Positions 22,975 to 34,269 are shown, counted from the first letter of the stretch. The stretch is DNA of 64,000 nucleotides from Candidatus Rhodoblastus alkanivorans (GCF_022760755.1 NZ_JAIVFP010000001.1:3328001-3392000); one strand, 5' to 3'. The notes: generated by a model from the sequence alone, not told the origin. A program made the numbers and translations.

Positions 22975-24645
22975 ATGTATGCTTTTGATGAATTCGACGA
23001 GCGGTTGGTGCGCGAGCGCGTGGCGCAATTCGCGAGCCAGGTCGAGCGACGCCTCTCGGGCGCGCTGACCGAGGACGAATTCAAGCCTCTACGTCTGAAG
23101 AACGGCCTCTATCTGCAGCTTCACGCCTATATGCTGCGCATAGCCATTCCCTATGGCGCCTTGAACGGGCGCAAGCTGCGCATGCTCGCCCATATCGCGG
23201 ACGTCTATGATCGCGGCTACGGCCATTTCACCACGCGGCAGAATCTCCAGTTCAACTGGCCGAAGCTGAAGGACGTCCCGGCGATCCTGAGCCTTCTCGC
23301 CGATGTCGAGATGCATTGCATCCAGACCTCGGGCAATTGCATCCGCAATGTCACCTCTGACCATTTCGCCGGCGTCGCCCATGACGAGATCGAAGATCCG
23401 CGCCCGATCGCCGAACTGTTGCGGCAATGGTCGAGCCTGCACCCGGAGTTCGACTGGCTCGGCCGAAAATTCAAGATCGCGGTCACCGGCGCGGCGCAGG
23501 ACCGCGCCGTGCTGAAAGCGCATGATGTCGGCGTGCGCATCGTCCGCGATCCGGCGAGCCAAAAGATCGGCTATTGCATTCTCGCCGGCGGCGGCCTCGG
23601 CCGGACGCCGATGGAAGGCAAGGTGTTACGCGACTTCCTGCCGCGCGAAAAACTGCTGAGCTATCTCGAAGCCGTGCTGCGGGTTTTCAATCTCGAAGGC
23701 CGGCGCGACAACAAATACAAGGCGCGTATCAAAATCCTCGTCCACGAGCTCGGGATCGACGCTTTCCGGGCCCGGGTCGAAGAGGAATTCGCCGCCATCG
23801 ATTCCCCGCGCCATGATGTGGACCCGCGCGAATTCGCGCGGATCGCCGCGCATTTCGCCCCGCCGGCCCATGAGAGCCTGCCCGCCGTCTCGCGCAGGCT
23901 GGAAGAGGCGGTCGCGAAGGACGAAGCGCTGTCGCGCTTCGTCGAGCACAATCTCACCCGCCACAAGCAGCGCGGCTATGCGGCGCTGACCATTTCGCTG
24001 AAGCCCATCGGCCTGCCGCCGGGCGACCTGACCTCGCGCCAGATGCGGGCAATCGCCGATCTCGCCGAAAAATACTCATTCGACGAGGCGCGCGTCGCCC
24101 ACACCCAGAATATCGTGCTGCCCCATGTCCGGCTCGACGACGTCGCCGATATTTTTGCGATCCTGCGCGCCGAGGGTCTAGGCGAGGCCAACGCCGGCCT
24201 GATCACCGATATAATAAGCTGCCCCGGCCTCGATTATTGCGCGCTCGCCACCGCGCGCTCGATCCCCGTCGCGCAGGCTTTGGCGCTGCATTTCGCCGAT
24301 CCCGCGAAGCAGAAGGAGATCGGCCCGCTCAGCATAAAAATCTCCGGCTGCATCAACGCCTGCGGCCATCATCACATCGGCAATATCGGCATTCTCGGTC
24401 TCGAAAAGAAGGACGCCGAATCCTACCAGATTACCATCGGCGGCGACCCAGGCGATTCTTACGCGCTTGGCGAATTGCTCGGGCCGGGCCTGCCTGCCGA
24501 AATGGTTCCCGAGGCCGTCGATCGCATCGTCGCCGTCTATCTCGCACAGCGCCAATCCGGCGAGACCTTTATCGAAACCTACCGTCGTCTCGGCCTTGCG
24601 CCGTTCAAATCCGCATTCAAGGAGATCGCCGATGTTGTTGCTTGA
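22975..24645 (+). CDS. cysI: Assimilatory sulfite reductase hemoprotein (nitrite/sulfite reductase)
   Basis: 556-residue siroheme/4Fe-4S enzyme reducing sulfite to sulfide. The family duplication is visible: GYGHFTTRQNLQFNW (near 80) and TSGNCIRNVTSD (near 120) in the first half. The cluster/siroheme cysteines are Cys416 and Cys422 (CPGLDYC) and Cys459 and Cys463 (CINACGHHHIGN). As usual in this alphaproteobacterial operon there is no flavoprotein CysJ beside it, so ferredoxin is the likely donor. It overlaps the next gene by 14 bp. Confidence 0.92.
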   Translation: MYAFDEFDERLVRERVAQFASQVERRLSGALTEDEFKPLRLKNGLYLQLHAYMLRIAIPYGALNGRKLRMLAHIADVYDRGYGHFTTRQNLQFNWPKLKDVPAILSLLADVEMHCIQTSGNCIRNVTSDHFAGVAHDEIEDPRPIAELLRQWSSLHPEFDWLGRKFKIAVTGAAQDRAVLKAHDVGVRIVRDPASQKIGYCILAGGGLGRTPMEGKVLRDFLPREKLLSYLEAVLRVFNLEGRRDNKYKARIKILVHELGIDAFRARVEEEFAAIDSPRHDVDPREFARIAAHFAPPAHESLPAVSRRLEEAVAKDEALSRFVEHNLTRHKQRGYAALTISLKPIGLPPGDLTSRQMRAIADLAEKYSFDEARVAHTQNIVLPHVRLDDVADIFAILRAEGLGEANAGLITDIISCPGLDYCALATARSIPVAQALALHFADPAKQKEIGPLSIKISGCINACGHHHIGNIGILGLEKKDAESYQITIGGDPGDSYALGELLGPGLPAEMVPEAVDRIVAVYLAQRQSGETFIETYRRLGLAPFKSAFKEIADVVA

Positions 24646-25135
24646 TCGTCACGGCCCCAAGGAAGACGTGTGGGAGCGCGCCGAATATCTCTGCCAGGCC
24701 GAGACCAAACAGGTGCTCGCTCCCCTCGCTTCAATCGTCGGCTCGGATGCGATCACTGACGACCTCAAGCTCGGCGCCTTGCTTGAGCCCAACCGCACGG
24801 TCGAGGAAGTCGCGCCCTTTTTCGACCGGCTCGATATGATCGTCATCCATTTTCCCAACGCCGCCAACGGGCGCGGCTTTTCGACAGCGCGCCAATTGCG
24901 CCAGGCGGGCTACAAGGGAACATTGCGCGCCTTCGGGCCCTTGATCGCCGACCAGTTCCCTCAGGCGCTCGCCTGCGGCTTCGACGAGGTCGAAATCATC
25001 GGCGCCGCCGCGACGCGCCAGCCGGTCGAGCATTGGATGGAGGCTCTGAATCGCATCAGCTTCCTGTATCAGCGCGATTATGGCGCGGATGACAGCATCC
25101 CCGATCAGCGCGTCGCGCGAGCCGCCAATGGCTGA
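24632..25135 (+). CDS. DUF934 family protein (sulfite reductase operon partner)
   Basis: 167-residue protein with the family segments LGALLEPNRTVEEVAPFFDRLDMIVIHFP and GRGFSTARQLRQAGYKGTLRA...DQFPQALACGFDEVEI. It starts inside the end of cysI and overlaps cysH by 8 bp, so expression is tightly coupled. DUF934 members accompany CysI-type reductases and may deliver electrons or aid assembly; the mechanism is unproven. Confidence 0.88.
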   Translation: MLLLDRHGPKEDVWERAEYLCQAETKQVLAPLASIVGSDAITDDLKLGALLEPNRTVEEVAPFFDRLDMIVIHFPNAANGRGFSTARQLRQAGYKGTLRAFGPLIADQFPQALACGFDEVEIIGAAATRQPVEHWMEALNRISFLYQRDYGADDSIPDQRVARAANG

Positions 25136-25883
25136 CGCGCTTCGCACGCTCGCCGGGCGGCTCGACGAGGCCTTCGCCCAGACCGATCTCGCCGGACGCC
25201 TGCGCCTGCTGCGCGAGGCGCTCGCCGGGCCCATCGTTTTCACCACCAGCTTCGGGATCGAGGATCAGGCGCTGACCCATGCGATCCGCTCGCAGGATCT
25301 CGACGTGGAATTCGCCACGCTCGACACCGGCCGGATGTTCCCCGAAACCTATGACGTCTGGGCGCGGACGGAGGAAAAATATCAACTGCGGATCAAGGCG
25401 TTCTATCCGGACGCCGACGCCCTCCAGGATTTGGTCGCCGACCAGGGCGTCAACGGCTTCTATTACGGCCTCGACATGCGCAAGGCCTGCTGCGACGTGC
25501 GCAAGGTCGAACCCTTGGGCCGCGCGCTCGCTGGCGCGCAGGGCTGGATCGCCGGCCTCCGCAGCGACCAGTCCGGCCATCGCGCCGGCCTGTGCTTCGT
25601 CGAATATGACGCGGCGCGCGGCCTGATCAAGGCGAGCCCCCTGCTCGATTTTTCGCGCGGCCAGATCGCCGCTTTTTGCGCGACGAATGAGGTTCCTGTC
25701 AGCACACTGCACGAGAGAGGTTTTCTCTCGATCGGCTGCGCCCCCTGCACCCGCGCGATCGAACCCGGAGAGCCGGAACGCGCCGGCCGCTGGTGGTGGG
25801 AGAGCGAAGACAGGAAGGAATGCGGCCTCCACGTCGGCGCCGACGGCCGTCTGCGCCGCGCGAAGGAATTGGCGAATTCATGA
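25128..25883 (+). CDS. cysH: Adenylyl-sulfate (APS) reductase, thioredoxin-type, 4Fe-4S
   Basis: 251-residue enzyme reducing APS to sulfite. The PP-loop region [15 protein letters not shown] and [10 protein letters not shown] bind the nucleotide. Cys121-Cys122 (KACCDVRK) and Cys204/Cys207 (GCAPCTR) form the cluster-binding pairs that mark APS rather than PAPS reductases. KECGLH near the end carries the nucleophilic Cys. The start at 25128 ([10 protein letters not shown]) is chosen from the overlap with the DUF934 stop. Use of APS fits the absence of an APS kinase domain in the neighbouring cysN. Confidence 0.92.
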   Translation: MADALRTLAGRLDEAFAQTDLAGRLRLLREALAGPIVFTTSFGIEDQALTHAIRSQDLDVEFATLDTGRMFPETYDVWARTEEKYQLRIKAFYPDADALQDLVADQGVNGFYYGLDMRKACCDVRKVEPLGRALAGAQGWIAGLRSDQSGHRAGLCFVEYDAARGLIKASPLLDFSRGQIAAFCATNEVPVSTLHERGFLSIGCAPCTRAIEPGEPERAGRWWWESEDRKECGLHVGADGRLRRAKELANS

Positions 25884-26782
25884 TCCAGCTCACCCATCTA
25901 CAGAAGCTCGAAGCCGAAGCCATCCACATTTTCCGCGAGGTCGCGGCGGAATGCGAAAGGCCGGTGCTGCTCTATTCGATCGGCAAGGATTCCGCGGTGC
26001 TGCTTCATCTCGCGATGAAGGCCTTTTATCCGTCGCGGCCGCCCTTCCCGCTGCTCCATGTCGATACGACCTGGAAGTTCCACGAGATGATCGAATTCCG
26101 CGACCACCGCGCGAAAGAACTCGGGCTCGAACTCCTGGTTCATATCAATGAAGACGGCGTGAAGGCGGGCGTCAATCCCTTCGAGTCCGGCTCGCGTCTC
26201 CATACCGACGTGATGAAGACGCAAGGCCTGAAACAGGCGCTCGACAAATATCGGTTCGACGCGGCTTTCGGCGGCGCGCGGCGCGACGAGGAAAAATCCC
26301 GCGCCAAGGAGCGCGTGTTCTCGCTGCGCTCGGCCGAACATCGCTGGGACCCCAAGAACCAACGCCCCGAACCCTGGCGGCTCTACAACACCCGCAAACG
26401 CCCCGGCGAAAGCTTTCGCGTCTTCCCGCTCTCCAATTGGACGGAAGCGGATGTGTGGGACTATATCGCCAGGGAAAACATTCCCGTCCCGCCGCTCTAT
26501 TTCGCTAAAACGCGTTCGGTCGTGCGCCGCGACGGCGCGCTCATCATGCGCGACGACGAGCGCATGAAACTGCGTCCCGGCGAGGCGGTCGAGAACCTGA
26601 GCGTGCGCTTCCGCACCCTTGGCTGCTATCCGCTCACCGGCGCCGTCGAAAGCACCGCCGCGACCCTCCCCGAGATCATCGCCGAAATGCGCGCGTCGAA
26701 AGTTTCCGAACGCGAAGGCCGCATCATCGACCACGACGGCTCCGCCTCGATGGAGCAGAAAAAGCAGGAAGGCTATTTCTGA
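25880..26782 (+). CDS. cysD: Sulfate adenylyltransferase subunit 2
   Basis: 300-residue PP-loop ATPase subunit of ATP sulfurylase, which makes APS from sulfate and [20 protein letters not shown] (near 35-50) is the PP-loop; [18 protein letters not shown] and [15 protein letters not shown] are family signatures. The ATG overlaps the cysH stop (ATGA), and the stop shares a base with the cysN start. Confidence 0.95.
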   Translation: MIQLTHLQKLEAEAIHIFREVAAECERPVLLYSIGKDSAVLLHLAMKAFYPSRPPFPLLHVDTTWKFHEMIEFRDHRAKELGLELLVHINEDGVKAGVNPFESGSRLHTDVMKTQGLKQALDKYRFDAAFGGARRDEEKSRAKERVFSLRSAEHRWDPKNQRPEPWRLYNTRKRPGESFRVFPLSNWTEADVWDYIARENIPVPPLYFAKTRSVVRRDGALIMRDDERMKLRPGEAVENLSVRFRTLGCYPLTGAVESTAATLPEIIAEMRASKVSEREGRIIDHDGSASMEQKKQEGYF

Positions 26783-28383
26783 TGACCTATGCTTTGGCGG
26801 AACGCGATTTTTCACGCGCCGCGCCCTTCGCCGCGCATGACGCGGGCGAAAAGGCCCTGCTGCGCTTCATCACCTGCGGCTCGGTGGACGACGGCAAATC
26901 GACCCTGATCGGCCGGATGCTCTATGACTCGCAGATGATCGCCGAGGACCAGCTCGCCGCGCTCGACCGCGACTCGAAAAAGTTCGGCACGCAGAACGGC
27001 GCGCTCGATTTCGCGCTGCTGGTGGACGGCCTCGCCGCCGAGCGCGAACAGGGCATCACCATCGACGTCGCCTATCGCTATTTCCGCACCGACAAACGCT
27101 CTTTCATCGTCGCCGACACGCCCGGGCACGAGCAATATACCCGCAACATGGCGACCGGCGCCTCGACCGCCGATCTCGCCATCATCCTGATCGACGCGCG
27201 CAAGGGCATATTGCCGCAGACGCGCCGCCATGCCTTCATCGTCGCCATGCTCGGCGTGCGCGACGTGGCGCTGGCGATCAACAAGATGGATCTGGTCGAT
27301 TACAGCGAGGCGCGCTTCAACGCGATCGCCTCCGATTTTCGCGACATGGCGCGCGACCTCGGTTTCCGCTCGACCGCGCCGCTGCCGATCTCGGCGCTGA
27401 ACGGCGACAATATCGCGACATTGTCCGAGCGCACGCCATGGTTCCAGGGCGAGGCCCTGCTGCCCTTCCTCGAAAATATCGAAACCACCGGCCCCCAAGC
27501 CGCCGAGGCGCCCTTCCGCTTCCCGGTGCAATGGGTCAACCGACCCAATCTCGATTTCCGCGGCTTCTCCGGCTCTGTCGCCTCCGGCGCGGTCAAAATC
27601 GGCGACGAAATCGCCTCCATGCCTTCGGGCAAGACCAGCCGCGTGCAGCGCATCGTCACCCAGGACGGCGATCTCGACATGGCGATCGCCGGCCAGTCGG
27701 TGACGCTGACGCTGGCGGAAGAAATCGACGCCTCGCGCGGCGACGTGCTGGTTGGGACGGACGAGCGCCCGGAGATCGCCTTGGAGGCCCGGGCGCGCCT
27801 GCTGTGGACGGCCGAGACCGATATGCATCCCGGCGCCTCTTATATCATCAAGCTCGGCGCCCGCACCGCCAATGCGGCCATCGCGAAGCTCCATCATCTG
27901 GTCGATATTCACACCTTCGAGCCGGAGCCGGCGCGGCCGCTCGGCCTCAACGAGATCGCCCTCGCCACCCTCCGTTTCGACCGGCCGATGATCCTCGGCG
28001 ATTATCGCGACAATCGCGATCTCGGCGGCTTTATCCTGATCGACCGCATCACCAACGAGACGGTGGCCTTCGGTCTGATCGACCCCCGCCCGGCGCCGGA
28101 AGCGGAAGAAGTGGCGCCTGCCCCGGCGACCGAGACGGCGGATTGGCCCCGTCTGCGGCGGCGCCTGCGGACGCGGCTGGCGCCGGCTTTGTTCAGCGGG
28201 CTTTGCGTGGGATTGGGCGCGGTTTTGCTCGGCGCGAGCCCGGCCACCGGCGTGATCCTCGGCCTCGCCGACGCCGCCCTGCGCCCGCTGGCGCGCAGGC
28301 TCTGCGCCGATTATCGCCTGAACCGGGCGCGGCGCGCGGCAAGTCGTAGCGAGGAAACGCTCGGCGATGGCGGCGGGATCTGA
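26782..28383 (+). CDS. cysN: Sulfate adenylyltransferase subunit 1 (GTPase) with an unusual hydrophobic C-terminal tail
   Basis: 533-residue EF-Tu-like GTPase that drives APS synthesis by CysD. Switch and nucleotide motifs are GSVDDGKSTLIGRM, DTPGHEQYT and NKMDLVD, followed by two beta-barrel domains to about residue 440. Where many proteobacteria carry a fused APS kinase (CysC), this protein has an acidic Pro/Ala linker, an Arg-rich stretch and a hydrophobic segment at about 467-496, then an Arg-rich end. The tail faintly resembles a DUF2061-type membrane module. Last gene of the operon, convergent with a lipoprotein gene 10 bp away. Confidence 0.92.
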   Translation: MTYALAERDFSRAAPFAAHDAGEKALLRFITCGSVDDGKSTLIGRMLYDSQMIAEDQLAALDRDSKKFGTQNGALDFALLVDGLAAEREQGITIDVAYRYFRTDKRSFIVADTPGHEQYTRNMATGASTADLAIILIDARKGILPQTRRHAFIVAMLGVRDVALAINKMDLVDYSEARFNAIASDFRDMARDLGFRSTAPLPISALNGDNIATLSERTPWFQGEALLPFLENIETTGPQAAEAPFRFPVQWVNRPNLDFRGFSGSVASGAVKIGDEIASMPSGKTSRVQRIVTQDGDLDMAIAGQSVTLTLAEEIDASRGDVLVGTDERPEIALEARARLLWTAETDMHPGASYIIKLGARTANAAIAKLHHLVDIHTFEPEPARPLGLNEIALATLRFDRPMILGDYRDNRDLGGFILIDRITNETVAFGLIDPRPAPEAEEVAPAPATETADWPRLRRRLRTRLAPALFSGLCVGLGAVLLGASPATGVILGLADAALRPLARRLCADYRLNRARRAASRSEETLGDGGGI

Positions 28384-28393
28384 CCCCCGCCGA

Positions 28394-28852
28394 TCACCAG
28401 CGGCGCGCCCAGCCGTGTCCCCAGGCTCCGCCGCCGTTCCAGGCGCCGGCCCAGCCGCCGCGCCAGCCCCAGCCGTAATAAACGGGGCCGCCATAGAAGA
28501 AGGGATCCGGCCCGTAAAAGCCGGGGCCGGGATTGTAATAATAGCGTGTGACCGTTTCGGAGATCGTGTAGCCGCGATCGAGCATGCAATTGGAATAGAC
28601 CGAATTATACTGGTCCTGCAGCCCGAATTGACCGGCGATGGTCGCCGCCTTCACCGTCGCCGCATAGGCGCGCGCCCGGCATGCGGAATCGTCGCGCGCG
28701 AATTTCCTGTTCGAGACATTGGGCCCGGCGATGGCGCTGACAGTCGGCCCCGACGGCGGCGCGCTGGCGCAGGCGCCGAGCGCCAGGGGAAGCGCGAGAG
28801 CAAGCGCCAGGGGCGCGATTTTGGGAAATTTTTCGACTTGAGCAAAAGTCAT
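28394..28852 (-). CDS. Small Gly/Tyr/Trp-rich lipoprotein
   Basis: 152-residue predicted lipoprotein with hydrophobic signal PLALALALPLALGAC; the lipobox LGAC places the modified Cys at 28. The mature part has an Ala-rich helix with Cys residues (DSACRARAYAATVKAA, SVYSNCMLDRGYTI) and a low-complexity tail of Tyr-Gly-Trp. This type is common in Rhizobiales envelopes; function unknown. Confidence 0.75.
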   Translation of the reverse strand: MTFAQVEKFPKIAPLALALALPLALGACASAPPSGPTVSAIAGPNVSNRKFARDDSACRARAYAATVKAATIAGQFGLQDQYNSVYSNCMLDRGYTISETVTRYYYNPGPGFYGPDPFFYGGPVYYGWGWRGGWAGAWNGGGAWGHGWARRW

Positions 28853-28947
28853 CGGCGCCTCGCCTGCGAGTCGGCGGGGTCAAATTCGCACAAGCGAAAG
28901 CCCTGCGCAACTCATGTGGATTGCGCGGCAATCTCGCGGGAACCGCA

Positions 28948-29388
28948 TTAAACGTCAGCGTCCGGCCCCTGATCGAAATCCCGGCAGGAATGGCCATAGG
29001 CGGCCAAGGCGTCCTCCAGATAATCCGGCAGAAGGGGCTCGCCGAGCAGATATTGCGCGGTCGGCGTCTGGCGGCGGTCGCGGGCCTGGGCCACGGCGTC
29101 CTCCCAGTCCGTCGACTCGAAATCGCCGCGCCCGATCCACATCAGCGCGACGAGCGCCGCCGCCTCGTCGTCGTCAAGATCAGCGATGAATTGCACGAGT
29201 TCGGCGTGCACCGGCCCATAGGCCGCGTCCGTCAGAATCGAGCGTTCGCCGTCGTCCGTGGCGTTGGAGGCGTCGGGCCTGGAGCCTTCGTCCTCGCTGA
29301 GCAATTCCCGCGCCTTGGCGGCGATGAAGCAGACTTTGCTCGGATTGATCTCCGGCATGGCGGGGTTGGTGTCGTCAATAATGCGCAT
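28948..29388 (-). CDS. DUF3775 family protein
   Basis: 146-residue acidic cytoplasmic protein. INPSKVCFIAAKARE, ELVQFIADLDDDEAAALVALMWIGRGDF and QTPTAQYLLGEPLLPDYLEDALAAYGHSC follow the DUF3775 pattern. Function unknown. It stands alone between two envelope-protein genes. Confidence 0.8.
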   Translation of the reverse strand: MRIIDDTNPAMPEINPSKVCFIAAKARELLSEDEGSRPDASNATDDGERSILTDAAYGPVHAELVQFIADLDDDEAAALVALMWIGRGDFESTDWEDAVAQARDRRQTPTAQYLLGEPLLPDYLEDALAAYGHSCRDFDQGPDADV

Positions 29389-29461
29389 GTCTCGACCGGC
29401 GCGCGCCGTCTCCCTTTTTGTTCAATATAGGCGCCTTATGGCGATTTCGCCTTGCGGCGCA

Positions 29462-30037
29462 TCAACGATGCGGCTCGATGGTCAGATTTTCTATCCAGCG
29501 CGCGCCGGGCTGGATCTCATAGCGGTGGTCGCCGGTGAAAAAAGCCGCGCTCTGATCGTCGGGCGGGATGGCGATCTCGTCGAGGTCGATCGATTCCGGC
29601 TTGCCCGTCAGGCGATCCCCGTTCACGCTCAGGCTATAAATCAGCCCATGCGACATTTTCGCGCCATAATCCGCCGGGCTCTTGTAAAAGAATAACAAAG
29701 CGTGTTCGAGCCAGGACAGGTCAGAAGCCGTCACGACGGCCGGGTTGGGATAGGGATAAGGCACATGGCAAAGGACTTCCGGGCCCTCGACGCATTTGAA
29801 CTCGCGCATCGAGAGGAAATATTGGGTGAACTTGCTGTCGTCGAAGTCGATCCTGAAGCGCGCCTTGTCGCCCTGCGGCGTGAAGGTCACGCGTCCGATC
29901 ACGATGTGCTTGCCGTCCCTGGCGTGCAGCACGATATCCTTGACGCCGTCGAGCGCGGACACGGCCGCGGTCGCGCCTGACTGGCCCGTGGCAAGCCAGG
30001 AAAGAACAGCGGCGATAACTCTTACACGCGCGAACAT
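29462..30037 (-). CDS. Hypothetical exported protein
   Basis: 191 residues from the ATG at 30037, with a short signal-like N-terminus (RVRVIAAVLSWLATGQSGATAA). The mature part looks globular, with two Cys (FKCVEGPEVLCHV) that could form a disulfide in the periplasm, and aromatic-rich strands. No family recognised. A GAGGGG site precedes the start. Its start codon overlaps, head to head, the most upstream possible ATG of the L,D-transpeptidase gene. Confidence 0.65.
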   Translation of the reverse strand: MFARVRVIAAVLSWLATGQSGATAAVSALDGVKDIVLHARDGKHIVIGRVTFTPQGDKARFRIDFDDSKFTQYFLSMREFKCVEGPEVLCHVPYPYPNPAVVTASDLSWLEHALLFFYKSPADYGAKMSHGLIYSLSVNGDRLTGKPESIDLDEIAIPPDDQSAAFFTGDHRYEIQPGARWIENLTIEPHR

Positions 30038-30599
30038 GGCCCCTCCCCTTCCTTCCTTTAGCAGAAATCTGCGGCTGATCGCCGCCTTGCGCAAGCGCGT
30101 AGCGGCCGCATTGTTCGTCGCCGCCGCGCTCTGCGTCCCGCCTTCCATCGCGCAAGCGAAAAAAATCGTGCATTACGAGACGGAGGCCGGGCCCGGAACC
30201 ATCGTCATCGAGGCCGCGCGGCGAAAATTGTTTTTCGTCCTCGGCGGCGGGCGGGCGATCGAATATCGCGTCGGCGTGCCGCGCCACGGCGCCGAATGGT
30301 CCGGCGAAACTTATGTCAACGGCAAATATGTTCGACCGGCCTGGGCGCCGACGCCCGAGATCAAGGAGGAGGAGCCTTGGCTTCCCGACGAGATCAACGG
30401 CGGCGCGCCGAACAATCCGATGGGCGCCCGGGCCATCACCCTCGAACGCTCCGAGGTCGCGATCCACGGCTCGACCCGGAGAATGCGCGCGACCATCGGC
30501 GGCGCGGCGTCGCATGGCTGCATAAGAATGTACAATGAGGACGTCATCGACCTCTATAAGCGCGTCCATATCGGCACCCCGGTTCTGATGCTGCCGTAA
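30036..30599 (+). CDS. L,D-transpeptidase (YkuD domain)
   Basis: Periplasmic peptidoglycan cross-linking enzyme, up to 187 residues. The catalytic motif reads AIHGSTRRMRATIGGAASHGCIRMYNEDV, giving the conserved His and SHGCIRM Cys. The signal peptide is clear (RVAAALFVAAALCVPPSIAQA). The ATG at 30036 overlaps the divergent start codon and lacks a ribosome-binding site; a TTG at 30087 would give an ideal signal peptide starting MRKRVAAAL and is a serious alternative. Confidence 0.85.
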   Translation: MAPPLPSFSRNLRLIAALRKRVAAALFVAAALCVPPSIAQAKKIVHYETEAGPGTIVIEAARRKLFFVLGGGRAIEYRVGVPRHGAEWSGETYVNGKYVRPAWAPTPEIKEEEPWLPDEINGGAPNNPMGARAITLERSEVAIHGSTRRMRATIGGAASHGCIRMYNEDVIDLYKRVHIGTPVLMLP

Positions 30600-30680
30600 A
30601 AGGCGCGGCCTCGGCTTGTGGAAGGCAACAAATCCGGGCATGTTCGGCGCCATTCGGATGCGCCAAGGGAAGAAGATTCC

Positions 30681-31139
30681 ATGAAAAAACATCTCCTCCT
30701 CGCCGTTGCTGCGGCCGTGCTGGCCCTGCCCCTGCTCCGCCCGGCGGCGGCGGAACCCTCCCAATCTCAGGCCCAGGCGCAGAAATTCGAGGCGGATCGC
30801 GCCACGATCGTCGACGCGCGGATCGCCGCCATCAAGGCTGGATTGCGCCTCGCTCCGGCCCAGGAAAAGGATTGGGACAATCTGGAAACGGTCGCGCGCG
30901 AGGTCATCGCCGCGCGGGCGGCGCGCCAACAGGAAGCGATGAAGGAAGCCGCCGCCTTTCACGACAAGGACGACGTCATCGACGGCATGAAACTCGCCTC
31001 CAAGGAGCTCATCGCGCGCGGCGAGGAAGTGCAGAAGGTCGCGGAGGCCGCGGCGCCTCTTTACGCAAGCATGGACGCGGCCCAGAAGCATCGCTTCGCC
31101 ATGCTTCTGCACTCCTTCGCGCCCTCCGCCCAACATTAG
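30681..31139 (+). CDS. Spy/CpxP-like (LTXXQ) periplasmic protein
   Basis: 152 residues with a signal peptide (KHLLLAVAAAVLALPLLRPAAA) and an entirely helical mature chain. RLAPAQEKDWDNLETV and KHRFAMLLHSF resemble the LTXXQ repeats of Spy/CpxP chaperone-like proteins, with LTxxQ degenerate. The start at 30681 follows GGGAAGAAG. Likely periplasmic; role inferred from fold only. Confidence 0.65.
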   Translation: MKKHLLLAVAAAVLALPLLRPAAAEPSQSQAQAQKFEADRATIVDARIAAIKAGLRLAPAQEKDWDNLETVAREVIAARAARQQEAMKEAAAFHDKDDVIDGMKLASKELIARGEEVQKVAEAAAPLYASMDAAQKHRFAMLLHSFAPSAQH

Positions 31140-31175
31140 ACCGGCCCGCCACCCGAAGCTTGAAAAGAGGTTGAG

Positions 31176-31445
31176 ATGCGTAAAAGCTTTCTGGCGGTGG
31201 GCGCGGCCTGCCTAGGCGTCCTTGCGGCCTTCGGTCCCGTTCTGGCTCAGTCGAGCCTGACGGTTCATCCGCGCCGCGGCATACCGCTGCCGTCCTATGT
31301 CACCTCGAGCGACGACTGGCTCAATCCCGGCAATGTCGTCCCCGAACATTCCGACCCCAGCCAGAATTACGCGCGTCTGGTCGAGGACCCGATCGGCAAT
31401 ATCGTCCCGGTGGGCCCGGATTACGGGCCGATGCCGTGGAACTGA
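31176..31445 (+). CDS. Small secreted protein, first of a tandem pair
   Basis: 89 residues, signal peptide ending near PVLAQ. The mature chain starts SLTVHPRRGIPLPSYVTS and ends with GNIVPVGPDYGPMPW. It is a close paralogue of the next gene. No known family; a short beta-rich secreted protein is all that can be said. Preceded by AAAGAGG. Confidence 0.7.
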   Translation: MRKSFLAVGAACLGVLAAFGPVLAQSSLTVHPRRGIPLPSYVTSSDDWLNPGNVVPEHSDPSQNYARLVEDPIGNIVPVGPDYGPMPWN

Positions 31446-31546
31446 CGCCGGCCGGGCGACGCCGGCGCGAACTTGCCGCACGCTTGAAAAAAACGACGGA
31501 AATCGCCACCTCCACAATGGGGCGTTGCCCCTTTGGAGGCGCTCCG

Positions 31547-31813
31547 ATGCATAAGCGTTTTCTCTCGGCCGGCGCGGCCCTTGCTTTAACTTTTGCGGCT
31601 GCCGGTCCGGCTTTCGCCATGTCGAGGCTGACGGTTCATCGCGGCCGCGGCATTCTTTTGCCCGTCTATGTCACCTCGAAACATTACTGGCTCTATCCCG
31701 GCCCCATCCCAAGGCGCCGAAGCGTCGCGGACAATTATGATTACATCCGCCTCGTCGCCGAGCCGGTCGGCAATATCGTCCCGGTGGGCCCGGACCTCGG
31801 CTTCCCATGGTAA
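31547..31813 (+). CDS. Small secreted protein, second of a tandem pair
   Basis: 88 residues from the ATG at 31547, with a GGAGG site eight bases upstream and a clear signal peptide (FLSAGAALALTFAAAGPAFA). The mature chain (RLTVHRGRGILLPVYVTS... GNIVPVGPDLGFPW) matches its upstream neighbour along its length. The pair arose by tandem duplication. Function unknown. Confidence 0.7.
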   Translation: MHKRFLSAGAALALTFAAAGPAFAMSRLTVHRGRGILLPVYVTSKHYWLYPGPIPRRRSVADNYDYIRLVAEPVGNIVPVGPDLGFPW

Positions 31814-32177
31814 GCCGTGAAGGAGCGCCGAGGCGCGGCGCGCCACCGGAAAGCTCATTTGCGCCGTCACTTACGTGATTTCGCTCAAGCCCCTGATCAA
31901 TCAACTGGCGAAAGACGGAAATTTTCGGCGCGCCGACTCGCTGTTGAGATTGTCCCGCGGGTCGAAAGGTTCGATCTCGACAAGGGTGAGATATTCGGTG
32001 AAGCCGACGGCCACCCCGGGGACGGTCTTCGTCGAACTGTTGCGCTAACGCTGTCGGCGGGACAGGACAAATTCCACCGGCCCAAATGGCCGTCCATCCC
32101 TGGAGCGGATTTTCACCCCGATCTGGAGTGAATCGCTCCGCTTGCGCGGGCGCCCCTTCCCTGTTAGCTTTCTCCTT
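31814..32177. other. 364-bp gap before the TPP riboswitch
   Basis: Open frames exist on both strands (plus 31817-32131 is the longest) but none has a plausible start site or family. An imperfect hairpin (GGAGCGGATTTTCAC ... GTGAATCGCTCC, about 32103-32141) resembles dispersed extragenic palindromes. The thiC leader promoter should lie near the end. Confidence 0.4.
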
Positions 32178-34167
<1,990 letters not shown>

Positions 34168-34209
34168 GGCGGGCGAACTGCGCCCCCGGGCGCCCTTCGG
34201 CAATCAGGC

Positions 34210-34239
34210 CGTCATTGCTTCGCTGCGCTCGCAATGACG
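34210..34239. terminator. Hairpin between convergent thiC and hpnI
   Basis: CGTCATTGC (34210-34218) and GCAATGACG (34231-34239) pair perfectly around TTCGCTGCGCTC. No T-run follows, but position between converging genes suggests a bidirectional terminator. The same sequence type is a frequent extragenic palindrome in Rhizobiales. Confidence 0.55.
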
Positions 34240-34269
34240 TTGCCGTGGCGGTCCGCGCGACGCCTGCGC

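Noticed and set aside
31817-32131. 104-codon plus-strand frame before the TPP riboswitch
   Set aside because: No ribosome-binding site beyond the preceding stop context, no family resemblance, and it covers an extragenic palindrome.
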